DNA of 64,000 nt from Dryas octopetala (Eukaryota > Streptophyta > Magnoliopsida > Rosales > Rosaceae): NCBI GenBank assembly GCA_963921425.1, contig OY992836.1:11997304-12061303 (forward strand). Direction: 5' to 3'. Made by a program: the position numbers and the translations under genes. How positions within the stretch are numbered: the stretch's first letter is position 1; every line of letters starts with the position of its first letter. Of the stretch, positions 12,501 to 23,927 are shown in pieces. The notes below the pieces were generated by a model. The model was given only the letters and a program-made list of their open reading frames with translations, made no database searches and was not told the origin of the DNA.

Positions 12501-12534
12501 TGAGAGAGAGAGAGAGAAGAGAGAGAGAGAGGAG
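12501..12534 (+). repeat. (GA)n microsatellite just after the subtilase stop codon
   Basis: Almost uninterrupted GA dinucleotides begin at the first base after the stop codon of the subtilase gene, so they lie in its 3' UTR and are likely length-polymorphic. Confidence 0.9.
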
Positions 12535-12960
12535 AAGCTATTCAGTCACTCAAAGAGTGGTGTGGATGTGAATGGTTAATGCTTGTTGTTTTTAGTTTTC
12601 AAGCTAGCTTAGTCTATGATTATAATGATGGTGTTGTTAATTTCTAGCTAACAATGGAAGCTGAGAAAGAGAAAAAAAACATGGGAAATTAACCAAGAGG
12701 GAGTTGGGGGTGTCTTCTTTGTGGGTGTACAGTGTTCTTTGACAATAGCCAGGCATGCATTGCATTGCCTTAATTGTTGATGATCAAGCTTAATTGACCA
12801 AGATTCTATATAATATATGCATTTGCCTATCATGTGTTTCAATAATTGTTTGACTGAGATTTCATTGCCCAAGTTACTGGTTGGGTCATTCTCTGCATAT
12901 AATTAATTGTGAAAGCTTGTACCCAAAAACAAAGCCAAACCAGCTAACTAAACCCAAAGA
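12535..12960. other. Subtilase 3' UTR and spacer
   Basis: T-rich 3' flank. No coding region or strong structure seen before the minisatellite that starts at 12961. Confidence 0.5.
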
Positions 12961-13212
12961 GAACTCACACCAGAATCCAAGATGAACACCAAGCACAACA
13001 AACAAAGCAAGCACATCAAACAAATTAATCAAAGTCACATAAGAAAACTCACACCACAAACAAAGATGAACAACTTGCACAACAAACAAAGCAAGCATAG
13101 CAAACAAATCAATCAAGGTCACATAAGAGAACTCACACTAGAAACAAAGATGGACAGCTTAGACAACAAACAAAGTAAGCATAGCAAACAAATCAATCAA
13201 GGTCACACACGA
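12961..13212 (+). repeat. Minisatellite: three tandem 84-bp units
   Basis: The anchor word ACTCACAC recurs at a spacing of exactly 84 bases (12963, 13047, 13131), and each unit contains a CAACAAACAAAGCAAGCA-type core. Because 84 is a multiple of three, the array reads as one open frame on the plus strand (12982-13452), giving a 28-residue Lys/Gln/Asn/His-rich repeat (core NKQSKHSKQINQGH). It is probably not a protein gene: there is no recognisable domain, and the frame runs on into a microsatellite. Confidence 0.85.
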
Positions 13213-13365
13213 CTATTTCGATATCCAAGAGAGATTGAGCTAGAAAAAGTGGAGAGGAAAGCTTTTTCATCTATTAACAAAACGCAGCAATACAAACGTA
13301 GTGTTTTTTTGTTTGTGTGTGTCGGCTGCAAATTCACAAAAGAGATCAAAAACACACACACATAC

Positions 13366-13399
<34 letters not shown>

Positions 13400-13669
13400 C
13401 AGACCCAAAGCCCATAAGACATAAAAAAAGGCCAAGGTGTACAAAAGAATAAAAGACATTAATTTAGACAATGAGCTGTGAGGCAGGACATAGGACATGA
13501 ACATATTAATGGATGAGATTTGTTTATTTTCTAACATTAATAGTTATGTCCATTACTTCATGTATAAGACTAACTCTTTATATTGTACAAGACAATTAGA
13601 CAAAAGTACCTTGCTCATATTTCTTGTGGTACTTGCATATTGCATATATGAAATTGTACAAATTAGTCC
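13213..13669. other. Spacer with (AC)n-(ATAC)n-(AT)n microsatellite
   Basis: A compound microsatellite occupies 13351-13399 (ACACAC, then CATA repeats, then TATA). The remainder is AT-rich without coding signal. Confidence 0.6.
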
Positions 13670-14142
13670 CTACCACCCACTAGCGGATCTACAATGGGGT
13701 CAATTGACCCCATGAACCCAAAAATTCTAGGCTTGAGGAAATTGGTTGACACCTTGAACTCATGGATGTTGGTGGAGTTGCAGGGACAAGGTGTTTGAAG
13801 AAATGTCTGAAAGAGAAGAGAATGAGAGAAGATGGTGGTTCCTTTCATGTAGTATAAGGCAATTGGTTAATTATTAATTGGGGTTGTCATTGAATTATAA
13901 ATATATAGTCATGGGGAGGTATTTTAAAAGAAAATTAGGTGAGAGTTCATCACTTTCTCTAACACCAAATGATAGTTTTAAAGTTGAAAGTTAAAAACAA
14001 AGTGAGCTAGATGCAATTTTGGCGCCCCTTCTTGCAGACCCTGGACTTCGACCTCCAATGTCGGATTATGATCTTAATATTCGTGAGCTTCTTAATCTTG
14101 ACCCCATGATGTTCTATTTCTGGATCCGCCACTGCTATCACC
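13670..14142 (+). mobile_element. Internally deleted hAT-type transposon with 8-bp target duplication
   Basis: The element is 13678-14134. Its ends are CACTAGCGGATCTACA and the complement of CAGTGGCGGATCCAGAAA, imperfect terminal inverted repeats of the CAGTGGCGGATCC type. It is flanked by CTACCACC (13670-13677) and CTATCACC (14135-14142), an 8-bp duplication with one mismatch, as expected for hAT elements. The plus strand from about 13918 encodes a relic of the N-terminus of a ZMYM1-like (TTF zinc finger plus hAT dimerisation) transposase: RYFKRKLGESSS, then LADPGLRPPMSDYDLNIRE. It is interrupted by a stop and lacks the whole catalytic region. Confidence 0.85.
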
Positions 14143-15105
14143 GCCCTTTACAGCCATTCAAGTATTCAACTAATAGGACAATTTTGTTTGTATACTCTAT
14201 AATTGTATTGGTATGGCCTTTGTGTACCAGTATACTACAATCATAATCCAAATTACAATAAAATGTTTTTTTTTTAGAAAAATATAATAAAATAATCTTT
14301 TATTTTGAGTTACAATCTTATGTAGCCAAAACATTTTTCATATACTATACATGAAATAATGTGGTGTGGTGTAGGAGGTAACATGACAAAGATCGTAGAG
14401 AGGAGAGGAATGTGAAGTGAGCTCTTGGCATGGAAAATGGACCCAATTAGCACCACCGAGTTTTAAGAGGCCCAAATGCCCAATGGCCATAGATTGACGA
14501 AATAGAGTTGGGCTTTGTTTCATATACCCAATGGGTTTTATAATAGGATTTAAGTTACAACAAGTTCACTGGTGGTTAGCAATAGCATCGTGTAAATGAA
14601 AAGTTTTTTTTTGTAAAATACTCTTATTAATTCACATTATAATATAAGTGAATTAATAAAATCATGTAGTAGTATTATACTATTATAGTCACACCAGAAA
14701 ATAACTCCATGTAAACAGGATTATTTGCCTACCTCGAAGTTGAAAAATGAGAATGAAAAGATAAAGAAGTGGAAAAGATTATAAAGCTCCAATAGTGAGA
14801 TGAAGGAAAGAAAGATAAAAACGACCCATAACCCTGTTTATAAAAATCATTATAATATATAAAAAGTCAGTAAAACTAACACAATCTCAAGCATTTGAAG
14901 TTTCGAGATAATTATCTTATTTGCTTACCCTTAAAATTCTTTACCGACATCTAGATTAAAAAGTTTGGAAAATCAAACATATTTGAATCCAAGTAGAGAA
15001 TCCCCAAATCATATATCCAATTGAGATCCGAATTCATTGTCGGTTTTTTAGCTTATCCACTTTCATTGTCATGGATTATTGAGCATGCGACTTTCACCGC
15101 GTGAA
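14143..15105. other. Intergenic, upstream of the LEA gene
   Basis: AT-rich spacer with poly-T tracts and no convincing coding region or repeat that I could delimit. Confidence 0.4.
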
Positions 15106-15195
15106 GGCGACCGACCACTCCTATTTGCCAAACACGTGTCTCACCCCAACACGTGGCAGCATTGCAGAGCAGTCTAAATAAAACTATAAAAAGCA
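15106..15195 (+). promoter_or_regulatory. Stress promoter of the LEA gene: DRE core, two ABRE/G-boxes and TATA box
   Basis: An ACCGAC dehydration-responsive (DRE/CRT) core lies at 15110-15115. Two ABA-response elements follow: ACACGTGT at 15132-15139 and CACGTGGC at 15150-15157. A TATA box, CTATAAAAA, is at 15184-15192, about 95 bases before the ATG. DREB/CBF factors bind DRE and AREB/ABF bZIP factors bind ABREs; a pair of ABREs, or an ABRE with a DRE, is the known minimal module for ABA induction. This predicts induction by drought, cold or ABA and in seeds. Confidence 0.8.
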
Positions 15196-15285
15196 GCTCA
15201 ACCGGCTGAAAGAGAAAGTAAAGCAAAACAAGTTACCAAAAAAAGAAAAAAGAAGTGAAGCAAAGCAAATCGGAAATCGGCGATC

Positions 15286-15537
15286 ATGGAGAGCAAGCAG
15301 GGAGAGAAGAAGGCAGCAGATCAGAGCAGCGGAGCGAAGATAGAGGAGGCGATGAAGGATAGTCCATACCTGCAATACAAGGACTTGGAGGATTACAAGC
15401 GCCAGGCCTACGGAACCGAAGGCCATCAAGAGGTCAAGCCGGGTCGTGGACCGGGCAACACCGAGGGTCCGACTGTTTCCGGAGCTAACGTCTCCTCTCA
15501 GGCTGAGATTTCCGCCAAAGAAGCTATTAAAAAATAA
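15286..15537 (+). CDS. Late embryogenesis abundant protein, group 6 (LEA_6 / PvLEA18-like)
   Basis: A single exon of 83 residues. The protein is small, hydrophilic and Gly/Lys/Glu-rich, without Cys or Trp. It carries the family signature in order: DSPYLQYKDLEDYKRQAYGT, then EGHQEVKPGRGPG, then TVSGANVSS. Length and motif order match plant LEA group 6 proteins (about 70-90 residues). These are intrinsically disordered, accumulate in seeds and under water deficit, and have no known enzymatic activity. The ATG at 15286 is the first in the predicted transcript downstream of the TATA box at 15184. The promoter carries paired ABREs and a DRE core, which supports the stress-protein call. Confidence 0.9.
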   Translation: MESKQGEKKAADQSSGAKIEEAMKDSPYLQYKDLEDYKRQAYGTEGHQEVKPGRGPGNTEGPTVSGANVSSQAEISAKEAIKK

Positions 15538-16960
15538 GGAGTAGATTAATTAAGTTTTGTGGTTTTATATAATCGTGCGCATTTCTGTTAGATATCAATG
15601 TGTAATTGGTAATATTGCAATGGAAATGTGACGTTTGTGTTTGTGTTTGGTATAATTAATTAGTTGGGTTTTTCGGGTCGGGGCATGATGTTGGTGTAGG
15701 ATCTGGATACACAGCATGAGATTAATGGATCAGTACGTAGTAGAAAACTCATCTAATCATTAGGTTTGTCATAATCCAAATTTCACATTACAGGATATCA
15801 TGTTGTTATAATTTTGTAGCGTGGGTTTGGATGAATTCAAATCGTATTAATTTGTGATATTATATATCGTTCACAAAATTGGGTTTGGATCGACTGCTTA
15901 TGTATTTTTTCTTTTCTCTGTTTTTGATTGATTTTTGACTTTGCTTTATAAAGTCCGATGGTGCAATAAAACCATGATATGCTTATACAACACAAAACTA
16001 AAGAAACTAGCAGACTGCTTGATTATTTTGAGACTGCTATTTTGATGAGAGCAAAAATATATATATCTCTCTTGTAATAAAGATTTCAATAAATTAACAA
16101 GAAACCTATGGCCCATAAAATCAATCAAAATCGACAGAGAGAAATTCTTAAATAGGACTGTCTGACCACGTGTATTGTACGATCATTCTACAAAATAGGA
16201 TCGAAATTCTCGAGCACATAGATAGGGTCCTCCGACCTCGCATAAGCATCTCACTTGTGAATTTGTTGCTCATATTAGAGATTTCAAAAATATATATATA
16301 TTTATATGATTGATGTGCATATATTATTCAAATTGGTCGGTGGTGCATTGTTTTAGAAAAAGTAAGTTTGATTTTAACAGTTGCAAATTTTGGGTATTCA
16401 GTTATATCCAATAGATGTATATATTCACCACTTTGGATCAAATGAGTGTTTTGGCACCCATTGGAATCTAAAAAAACCCACAACGTGGGAATTCTGTAAT
16501 AAGTGAAATCAATCTCTCTCTAATTCTTATTATCTATATATCATACAATTTCCTTGTTAGAAATTTCTAAGGGAATTGCAGTTTTTGCTAAACTCTATAA
16601 TTTCAATTTTTGTTGTATTCTGGAAGTGTTTTGTCTATAATCCATTAGCAAACTCTATTGAGTGGGAGCAATTATTACTTGGAAAACGTTCTAACGTGCC
16701 TCAAAGTTCAATTTTTGTCTATTCTCAATTTGGTACTAACGGCTCATTCTCTAGTTTTTGTCAAACCCTTGGTGATAACCAAGAGCGATAAATCCACACG
16801 GTTCATAAGAGATGGTATTCTTGACATAGAGGACAGCCCCAGGAACATCTCTGTCGATCAGTATTTTGTGCAGGCTAGGCACTCACTTACAATTTTCTTG
16901 ACCAACAAGCAATTGTCTATTTGTACTGTTTTGATTCATCTACAGTGTGTTTGGATGAAG
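15538..16960. other. 3' flank of LEA gene and spacer, with a possible gene fragment near 16750-16920
   Basis: Mostly AT-rich. From about 16735 to 16935 the plus strand reads a peptide containing LVITKSDKSTRFIRDGILDI and DSPRNISVDQYF without stops. It looks coding in composition but I do not recognise it, and no start or splice context is evident. It may be a captured or decayed fragment adjoining the transposon to its right. Confidence 0.3.
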
Positions 16961-17680
16961 TAATTCTAATTTTCATAGAAATTCATAAATGATGGAATTT
17001 GAAACTCCATTAATTAAATTTTCATCAATTGCATTTTCTATTGTTTGGATATATGTATGTAGAATTTAGAAAATGACAGAAATTACAAATTTCATTGTTT
17101 GGGTAACGGATGTTATTTAAAAATTTAAATTGTGCAGTGGTAAAAAAAAATTTTAATAGTTGCAAGAGCTAGAGTTCCTAGTCTTAGGGATGTTTCACGG
17201 CTAAGATTATGGAAATTAAGGCTCTTATTTCCTCCAGGCGGATGTACTCAACTTTCAAAATTCTAATGCTTAATCATGGCTACTAGCCTTAAAAACCAAA
17301 AAAAAAAAAAAAAAAAAAAAAAAAAGTGCAAAGCATAAGCAATACTCATCAGCTTTAACACCAGTATAAGCAATGATAGCCTAAAATCACCATTAAAAAC
17401 CTCAAAGCATCTCCAGATCATCCACAAGGAAGAGAAAATTAGATAACAAGTGACACAAGTCAATTAGACTTAACATTACTACATAATCAATCTTCAAATT
17501 TACCAAAACATATAAATTAACACTAGTATAAGCAATGACAGCCTCCCAAATAAAATCATGCATAGTGCTCAAATAAAAAACATACTAGTAAACTAAAATT
17601 CACCTAATCCAATCATTCCAACTAAAGCTTTGTTAAACAAAAAGTGTCATCATAATGAAAACCATAGTTTATACGTCTCC

Positions 17681-18424
17681 CTAAATAAACATTAGCACCA
17701 TGCTCTTTTTCTTATCGATTGGGAGTGTCTTCAACATAAGAAATTGTTTGTCATTCTCTATTAGCCAAGAACATGCTTTGATTTGTTGCTCATTACTCAA
17801 ATCTGGTATTGCACTTACTTCATCATATACCTCCTTTGGATCGAGCGTCTTGGTGGTAGATTAATGGATAAACTCTTCAAAAAAGGAAGCCACTTTAGCC
17901 ACTGAATCAGTAAGAACATCTTTACTCACACATCTTTTTTTGGTAAGAGGAATTTCAGAAGATGATGCTCGATTTCTTTTCTTTTGACAACCCAAACTAG
18001 GTGAAATATTATCAATAATGTGCAGATCTTCTAAATCTTGAGTAGCACCATTCAAATAAAAAATATGATTGGTTTCATCAGTAGGGGTCATAACTTGATT
18101 AGCTTCTACACCAGTTTCAGCACCTTCTCCAGTGGCTCTATCTTTGCCACACAAATCTACTATATCATCCCAATTTTCAATTACCTTCCATGGAAAAATT
18201 TTAGCATCTTCATGAGACTATCAAATAAAAAATCAAAGTTAAATAACCTTGCCATATGTATGAAAAAAAAAAAAAACAAAACAAAACTATTCCTATAAAA
18301 AATATAATTGCACGTGTTATATATAATTACCTTCAGATACTCTTAATTTCCAGACATTCTGATTGTCCTCAGTGATCATATTTGTTGATGCATCCCAATT
18401 AAACCCACTCTGACTTAGTAGGTC
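17681..18424 (-). pseudogene. Myb/SANT-like DNA-binding protein (Harbinger ORF1), disrupted
   Basis: Minus-strand translation gives SQSGFNWDASTNMITEDNQ near 18420-18340, the start of a Myb/SANT-like (Myb_DNA-bind_3) domain. It resumes after a disrupted stretch with HEDAKIFPWKVIENWDDIV and LCGKDRATGEG. A Ser/Lys-rich region with QKKRNRASSSEIPLTKKR then leads to the usual C-terminus (KEVYDEVSAIPDLSNEQQ, SWLIENDKQFLMLKTLP). An in-frame TAA at 17861-17863 separates FFEEFIH from the conserved tail, which continues in the same frame to a stop at 17681. The break around 18230-18340 could include an intron. In intact elements this protein helps the nuclease bind transposon ends and enter the nucleus. 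Confidence 0.75.
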
Positions 18425-18785
18425 AAAGGTGTTGTTTGACAGAAATAACCACTTATTTCTAACGTACTTGTTTGATAGAATCATGGTATAGCATTGAAGA
18501 CAACTTTGAGTTTGTAGCTTGTCATAAATCTGCTAAACTTTGAGTTTGACAAATATGTACAGCAAAACTATAATGGTCTTTGTATGAAACCACAAAAAAA
18601 TTTCCAGCTCAATCAATATAAATCAGAAATATATAGGTATTAAAAATTTATGTTCATAAATGAAACCACAAAAGAAAAGTGCTAATTTATTAAAAGAGAT
18701 AAATAAACATAGTCTAAAGCCTAAACGACAATCCAATACATAAAATAAGGCACTTATTCAAATTATTCATGACAAAAGTTCCAAC

Positions 18786-19660
18786 TCAATCAATATATGA
18801 TGAAAAAGTTATGAATTGACGGCAGCGGATCGATCTTGCTTGGTAATCATGAAACATCTGCATGGCCAATGTGTCACGAAAAGTGGTCCATTCATCAGTA
18901 ACTTGTACACATGTAATCCTATCACCAGAATTATTTGCATTATTTTGTAACGGTGAATGATTTGATATCTCCTCATCCACAAAAGCTAAAAACTCCAAAT
19001 CTTGATCTTCTAAAACAGGGTCATTATGTCGCTCGACTCGAATAAAATTGTGCAACACACAACATGCATTTATATTAATCTTGATCTGCGTTTTGATATT
19101 GAAAAAGGAAGGCGTACGCAATATACTCCATCGTTTTTTTAACAATCCAAATGACCTTTCAATTACATTCCTTGCAATTGAATAACGTAAATTAAACAAC
19201 TCTTTGTAATTTTCAGGTTGATTGTTTCCAGTCCACTCATTTAAGTGATATCGAGTTCCTCGGTAGGGTGCTAAAAAACCCGGTCCATTAGCATATCCCG
19301 CATCAACAAGATAGTACTTATCTACAATAAGACAATTTTAAAAAATATTAAATATTTATTCATACCTAAGGTTGTAGATATGTGAAGTACACTAGTATTA
19401 TAAATTACCACTTGGAACTTGAAACGGATTTTCCCTACGTAAAGCATCTCGCAAAACACGAGCATCAGAAGCAGAACCCTCCCATCCAAACCCCTAGAAC
19501 ATTGGTGGAAATATCGCCTTTTTTATTTCTATATCTTGGTCTATCCTCAGCAGACACTGTTACTGGCACATGCCAAATTGCATATTCGAAATCCACAGAA
19601 AGCATATTTTCTAAACATAAAACCTTCATGAGTAATACCAATATATCCAATCAATTTAAT
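18786..19660 (-). pseudogene. Harbinger transposase (DDE_Tnp_4 / HARBI1-like), catalytically broken
   Basis: The minus strand reads VPVTVSAEDRPRYRNKKGD and STNVLG (about 19590-19490), then in another frame GWEGSASDARVLRDALRREN. An intron-like break follows, then KYYLVDAGYANGPGFLAPYR and ARNVIERSFGLLKKRWSILR down to the stop at 18786. The second Asp (VDAGY) and the Glu (NVIERSFG) of the DDE triad are present. The first Asp, normally in an AIDGTH motif, is gone: the sequence reads AIWHVP, consistent with a 6-base loss. The segment between TNVLG and GWEGSA is also deleted and out of frame. The copy should be unable to catalyse transposition. Confidence 0.8.
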
Positions 19661-19990
19661 TAGTGTCACAATAGTCAAACAAAAAGAGCATGACTAAGCT
19701 AGGGATAATCTTCCCATTCATTTAGCTTAATTGCTTATCATCCAATTATACAGAATAAAGGAAAAGACAAGTTCATGACACACACACAAACGAAATGCAC
19801 AAATTAATATTTTGTTCAGTAGGCAAACCAAGAGAAATTCTTAAAAATCAATGGGGGAATAAAGAACTTACCAGCTTGAGAAGAAGCCATCTTAATTGAA
19901 GTTTATATATATTGGTGAGCTTTGAGACACTTTGGTAGACAATTGGATAAAATTAGTGATATGTCAGTTATAATTAACGGATAAACTTTT

Positions 19991-20600
19991 TTCTTTTTTT
20001 TTTTTGTTCTTAGGTCCTAATGTGTCAACAAATATTATATGCCCTGGCTAAATATATTATTATGGGTAGCATAGAACATTAATATTCATTATAAAAGCAG
20101 AAGATTCTATCCAATTAATTTTGTGGTTATTCATCAAACGATCGAGTTGTTCTTGATCATTTTGTGTTTGCCCCTTTTTCTAATACTGAATTGAATAATA
20201 TAATTTGGTAGCTCCCCTAGCTTAGATATCATTTTTTCGTTTTATTATGTATGATCTCATAATTAATCGTGGTAGGTGTGAATGTGTGATTAAAAACCAA
20301 AATTGTGGGTGCGTTTAACACTTTATCCCAAAGTATCGAGTGAAGAGACCCATGTCATGTATATCGAAAATATTAATGCTAAAAGTACTCACAAAATCTG
20401 CTTACTAAATTTGTTTATCAACTAATTTAGTACAATTCTAATACAGAATCGTTAACGGTGGTAATTCGACTATACAATTAAATCATATTCATAATAAGTT
20501 TGAAGGAATTACATTTGAGCTAGCTTTACTACATGTAAAGTACTCATGAATTCTTAGTGGAATTGATTTAGTGCTAAACGTACTGCTAATCAATTAATAT
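19991..20600. other. Spacer without recognised genes
   Basis: AT-rich spacer between the Harbinger relic and the first MITE twin. Nothing supportable seen. Confidence 0.4.
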
Positions 20601-21168
20601 TATGTTCATAGAGGAAATTACAGATTTAGTCCAGTTATTTTATACCTAGTTCAATTTTGGTCCACAATCTTTTTTAAGTTCTGTTTTGGTCCACTAATTG
20701 TTTCACTTGTTCAATAAAGGTCCAGATTTGTTTTCTCAAATTTGGTCTGCTTTTTACCCTATCAAATCTCACCCAAATTCAGCAAATATATACTTGTTTT
20801 AAAGCTATGCATTTCTTCTTTACAACCATATAAAGATCATTCAAATTGGAGTTCTAAAACTCAAGATAATTGACCCTAAAGTAGGGTACCCAAAACTGCC
20901 AATTTTTCAAATTTCACCAAATCTCAATTCTCTTAGATTATAATACTCCAAATTTGTTTTTATGACTAAGAAATGATGAAATATAACTTATACTTCAATT
21001 ATAATTGAAGAAAACACAACCCAAAAGATTTAAAGTCACAAATCTGGACCTTTATTGAACAAATGAAACAATTAGTGGACCAAAACAGAACTTAAAAAAG
21101 ATCGTGGACCAAAATTGAACTAGGTATAAAATAAGTGGACCAAATCTGTAATTTCCTCTATGTTCATA
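20601..21168. mobile_element. MULE-like MITE, copy 1 (548 bp) with 10-bp target duplication
   Basis: The element is 20611-21158, starting GAGGAAATTACAGATTTAGT and ending with its complement. The terminal inverted repeats are about 120 bp and include TTCAATTTTGGTCCAC and TTCAATAAAGGTCCAGATTTG. It is flanked by a perfect 10-bp direct repeat TATGTTCATA (20601-20610 and 21159-21168). Duplications of 9-11 bp and long inverted repeats point to the Mutator superfamily. There is no coding capacity. A second copy of identical length lies at 27934. Confidence 0.88.
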
Positions 21169-22995
21169 TTTTATTTTGTTAAAAGTCTCTTTGTCTCTCT
21201 TAAAGTTTATATTAATTAAACAAATGTGATATGCATTCAGCTAGCTCTCTCGCTTATATATAAAGGTGAGATTTAACTCACTATTTGCTTGTTGATAAGA
21301 CAAAAAGGAGTTTTCCTAACCCTATTTGAAAAGTTACACATGTCTAGAATTTTATTATTTTTATTATTTTTTTATAAAGCTAATTCTAACTAGATCATGC
21401 ACCGATTGATAGAAAAATATATTTTTGGCTAGTAATAACCTCAAATAGCTATATATATCTCCACCTCTTGAAAAATTAAACGCTACCAACTAATGTCATG
21501 TATATATCATGGATTCAACATTTCATTGGTTCTTTATAGAATGTAAGAATAAGACATCCACATACATATATAGTAAAAGACAAATTTTATGTGAACCCAA
21601 AAGTTGCTCAATTATCTCTCTCTAACTCTTTATACCCAATCTATCCTTTTACAAAATTAAAATAAAAGGTTCATTTTTCAATTACATAAACCATGGCTGA
21701 CTAATCATAGATGTCATATATGCAGGGCCATTTCTATCCAACCCCATGGAGTCACGACAAGATTTGGCAAGCCAGGGCTCAGCATAGTTAATTAGTTGGT
21801 TTTTTTTAGGTCTGAAGATGATAGTTAAGTCTTTAGGATTACCTCAAGTCATAAAGAAGGAGGGACAAATATGGATAGAATTAGATTGATTAAAGGTTCA
21901 ATTCTTATTAATGTAATAAAAATGTGAAAAAAATAATTTTAATTGAGTATGATAATATATGCTCAAGGAATCGCATTAACTAGTCACATTTTGTCCATGT
22001 CCATGACGTACACTTGCACTATTTTAGAGAGAATATATCATTTAGCAAACTTTAATCCTATCAAATCCATGAGACAAAATTCAACGAAGACCTTTGCCTA
22101 GTGCAAAACAGTCTGCAACAGATGTAATTCTAATATTTCTAGCACCCGCACTAATTAAAGAGGTCCCCATTCATATCTACAAATAAAGCTGCTGCGCAGA
22201 GTCTGGCAAAATTGAACCATCAATATTCAACTTTAACTCTTCCCTCCATTCGTTTGTGATCTTGAGCATCTAACTAGACGTAACCAATTGCATTACTATT
22301 TTTGAATTTAAGACACAAAGCGCACACACACACACACATATATATATAAGAAATTTTAAATGTCCAATTGTTGTTAGACTGTCAATGATTTCAACCCTTA
22401 ATTAGATAAATTTTTATTTAAATATCAGGTTCAAATCAGATAGTTTTTTTAATTTTTAGAGAGGTTCAACATGGTTAGAAGAAATACCACTAAAGCAAGC
22501 AATATTAGACAGGGGCCTTCCAATAAGGGTCTTGGCCTCTAGCTAGAGCAGAAAATTTGGTAAGAATTCAAGCTGTCATTCTGAATGGGCAGTTTCTCCT
22601 TTCTATTTTTGTTTGTAAATCTGCTATGTAGCTTTTACTCTGCCTGTAGTATTGTGTTTTTGGATGTGTGTATTTTTACTCGTCATCTGAGTCCCCAAAC
22701 AAAAAAAAAAGTCTTATTTGTCAAAATCAATTGACAGTGGTCCAAAGAAGAATGAAAAAAGCCAGATTATAAGAATAGAAGATTTTTCAAACTAATTGAA
22801 ACGCAAAGCAATCAATTTGGGAAAAGAACAAACAACTTTTATGAGAAAATGAACAAAAATAATGAGTTTCTTTTGAATCCTAGAAGCGAAAACGCATAAG
22901 TTTTCAAAACCAAGATCAGAAAGAAATAAAGTCGGAAAATTGAGAAAATAACATAACCCACTGTTTGGATGCACATAAAACATATCCTTCAATTA
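21169..22995. other. Spacer with retroelement scraps
   Basis: AT-rich. On the minus strand, 22085-22250 contains a relic of a retroelement RNase H domain (annotated separately). A CA/TA microsatellite is at 22322-22348. The rest shows no gene. Confidence 0.4.
22085..22250 (-). pseudogene. Fragment of a LINE-type RNase H (RVT_3) domain
   Basis: The minus strand reads WREELKLNIDGSILPDSAQ, resembling the first strand and catalytic Asp of plant non-LTR RNase H domains (KLNxDG). After two stops it continues GTSLISAGARNIRITSVADC, resembling the next conserved strands. Too short and broken to be functional; identification rests on these two motifs only. Confidence 0.45.
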
Positions 22996-23003
22996 GTGTT
23001 AAA

Positions 23004-23325
23004 CGAGGGATCTCCCGTGGGGCCCACACAAGTTGTTTTATGTCAATTCAAATTGTTTATTTTTTATATCTCCATTGATAAATCATTTCTACAAAAAATA
23101 ATCAAATCAGAAACAGTTTACCCGTTTGATTAAGCGGTCAAATTTTAGGTGTTTATAGACGAACTTGTTGTTCGTCCATTTGTTTGATCCAAATTAAATA
23201 TCTTAACGGTTTCTAATTTGACTGATTTTCAATAAGAATGATTTATCAATAGAGATATAAAAAATAAATAATTTTGATCGATACAAAACAATCTGCGTGG
23301 TTTCACTAAATGAGAGATTCTTTAT
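23004..23325. mobile_element. Foldback/MITE, about 320 bp
   Basis: Two arms of roughly 110-120 bp are inverted copies. The left has TTATTTTTTATATCTCCATT and GATAAATCATTTCTACA; the right has AATAGAGATATAAAAAATAA and GAATGATTTATC. The centre is around 23140-23190. The target duplication is unclear. No coding capacity. Confidence 0.7.
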
Positions 23326-23927
23326 TGGAATGCCTAAAATATTAGATATTAGATATATTTGACAAAGCAATCTAGAAAGCCCAATTGGAGTTGGGCATGA
23401 AAGATGGTGTTGATGTGAAAACAATACTATCTCTCCCACTTGGAGTTGGGCATGCATGATCCACTTCATGTCCTCCAAAACAATTACACTTGAAAAAGAG
23501 AAGGTAGAGAGTAGCTAGAGACAAACTCGGTGAGTTGGCCGGCCCCAGAAGCCACACAAGTCCTCAAGTACACAGTTCCTTTCTTCACTCCCAAACAAGA
23601 AAAAAGGGACATCTCCACTATTCTCTAGTCTATTCACAATTCAATTGGGTCGCCTGCCCTGCCTCCCTTCCTAATCCTTAAATATCTTTTCTTCACTTTA
23701 ATGCTTTTTCGGCACTCCAGATATTGACCTCTGCTCTTTACTTCTTTATATTCCACATGTCTCCCTTCCTACAAACCCCTCTCTCTCTCTCTCTCTCATT
23801 TAAGCATTGTGTCTTCTTGTCTGTGATCAAATCTCAGTATCTTTATATATAATTCTTATTTCTTCATACATAGGAGGACCCTCTACATTGTACAAATTAT
23901 ACTTTCTTAATTGCACTAGTACTAGAA
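23326..23927. promoter_or_regulatory. Upstream region and probable core promoter of the ADELFFxGQ-motif protein gene
   Basis: A TATA-like TTATATATA lies near 23843, about 85 bases before the ATG, after a CTCTCT pyrimidine repeat at 23780-23797 of the kind often found near plant transcription starts. Further upstream nothing specific is seen. Confidence 0.4.

Larger units (their letters stand above)
16961..19990 (-). mobile_element. Degenerate PIF/Harbinger DNA transposon (both ORF relics, ends not fixed)
   Basis: The block carries the two genes typical of PIF/Harbinger elements on the minus strand: a DDE nuclease relic (about 18786-19660) upstream and a Myb/SANT-like DNA-binding protein relic (about 17681-18424) downstream. 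A small exon (ATGGCTTCTTCTCAAGCTG followed by a GTAAGT donor) at 19872-19890 may be the start of one ORF. A GTGTTTGGATGAAG word at 16948 is reminiscent of PIF terminal sequence, but I found no matching right end or 3-bp duplication, so the stated limits are approximate. A poly-A run lies at 17298-17325. Confidence 0.7.

Noticed and set aside
12961..13212. CRISPR-like array
   Set aside because: The units are contiguous tandem repeats without unique spacers, in a plant nuclear genome; it is a minisatellite.
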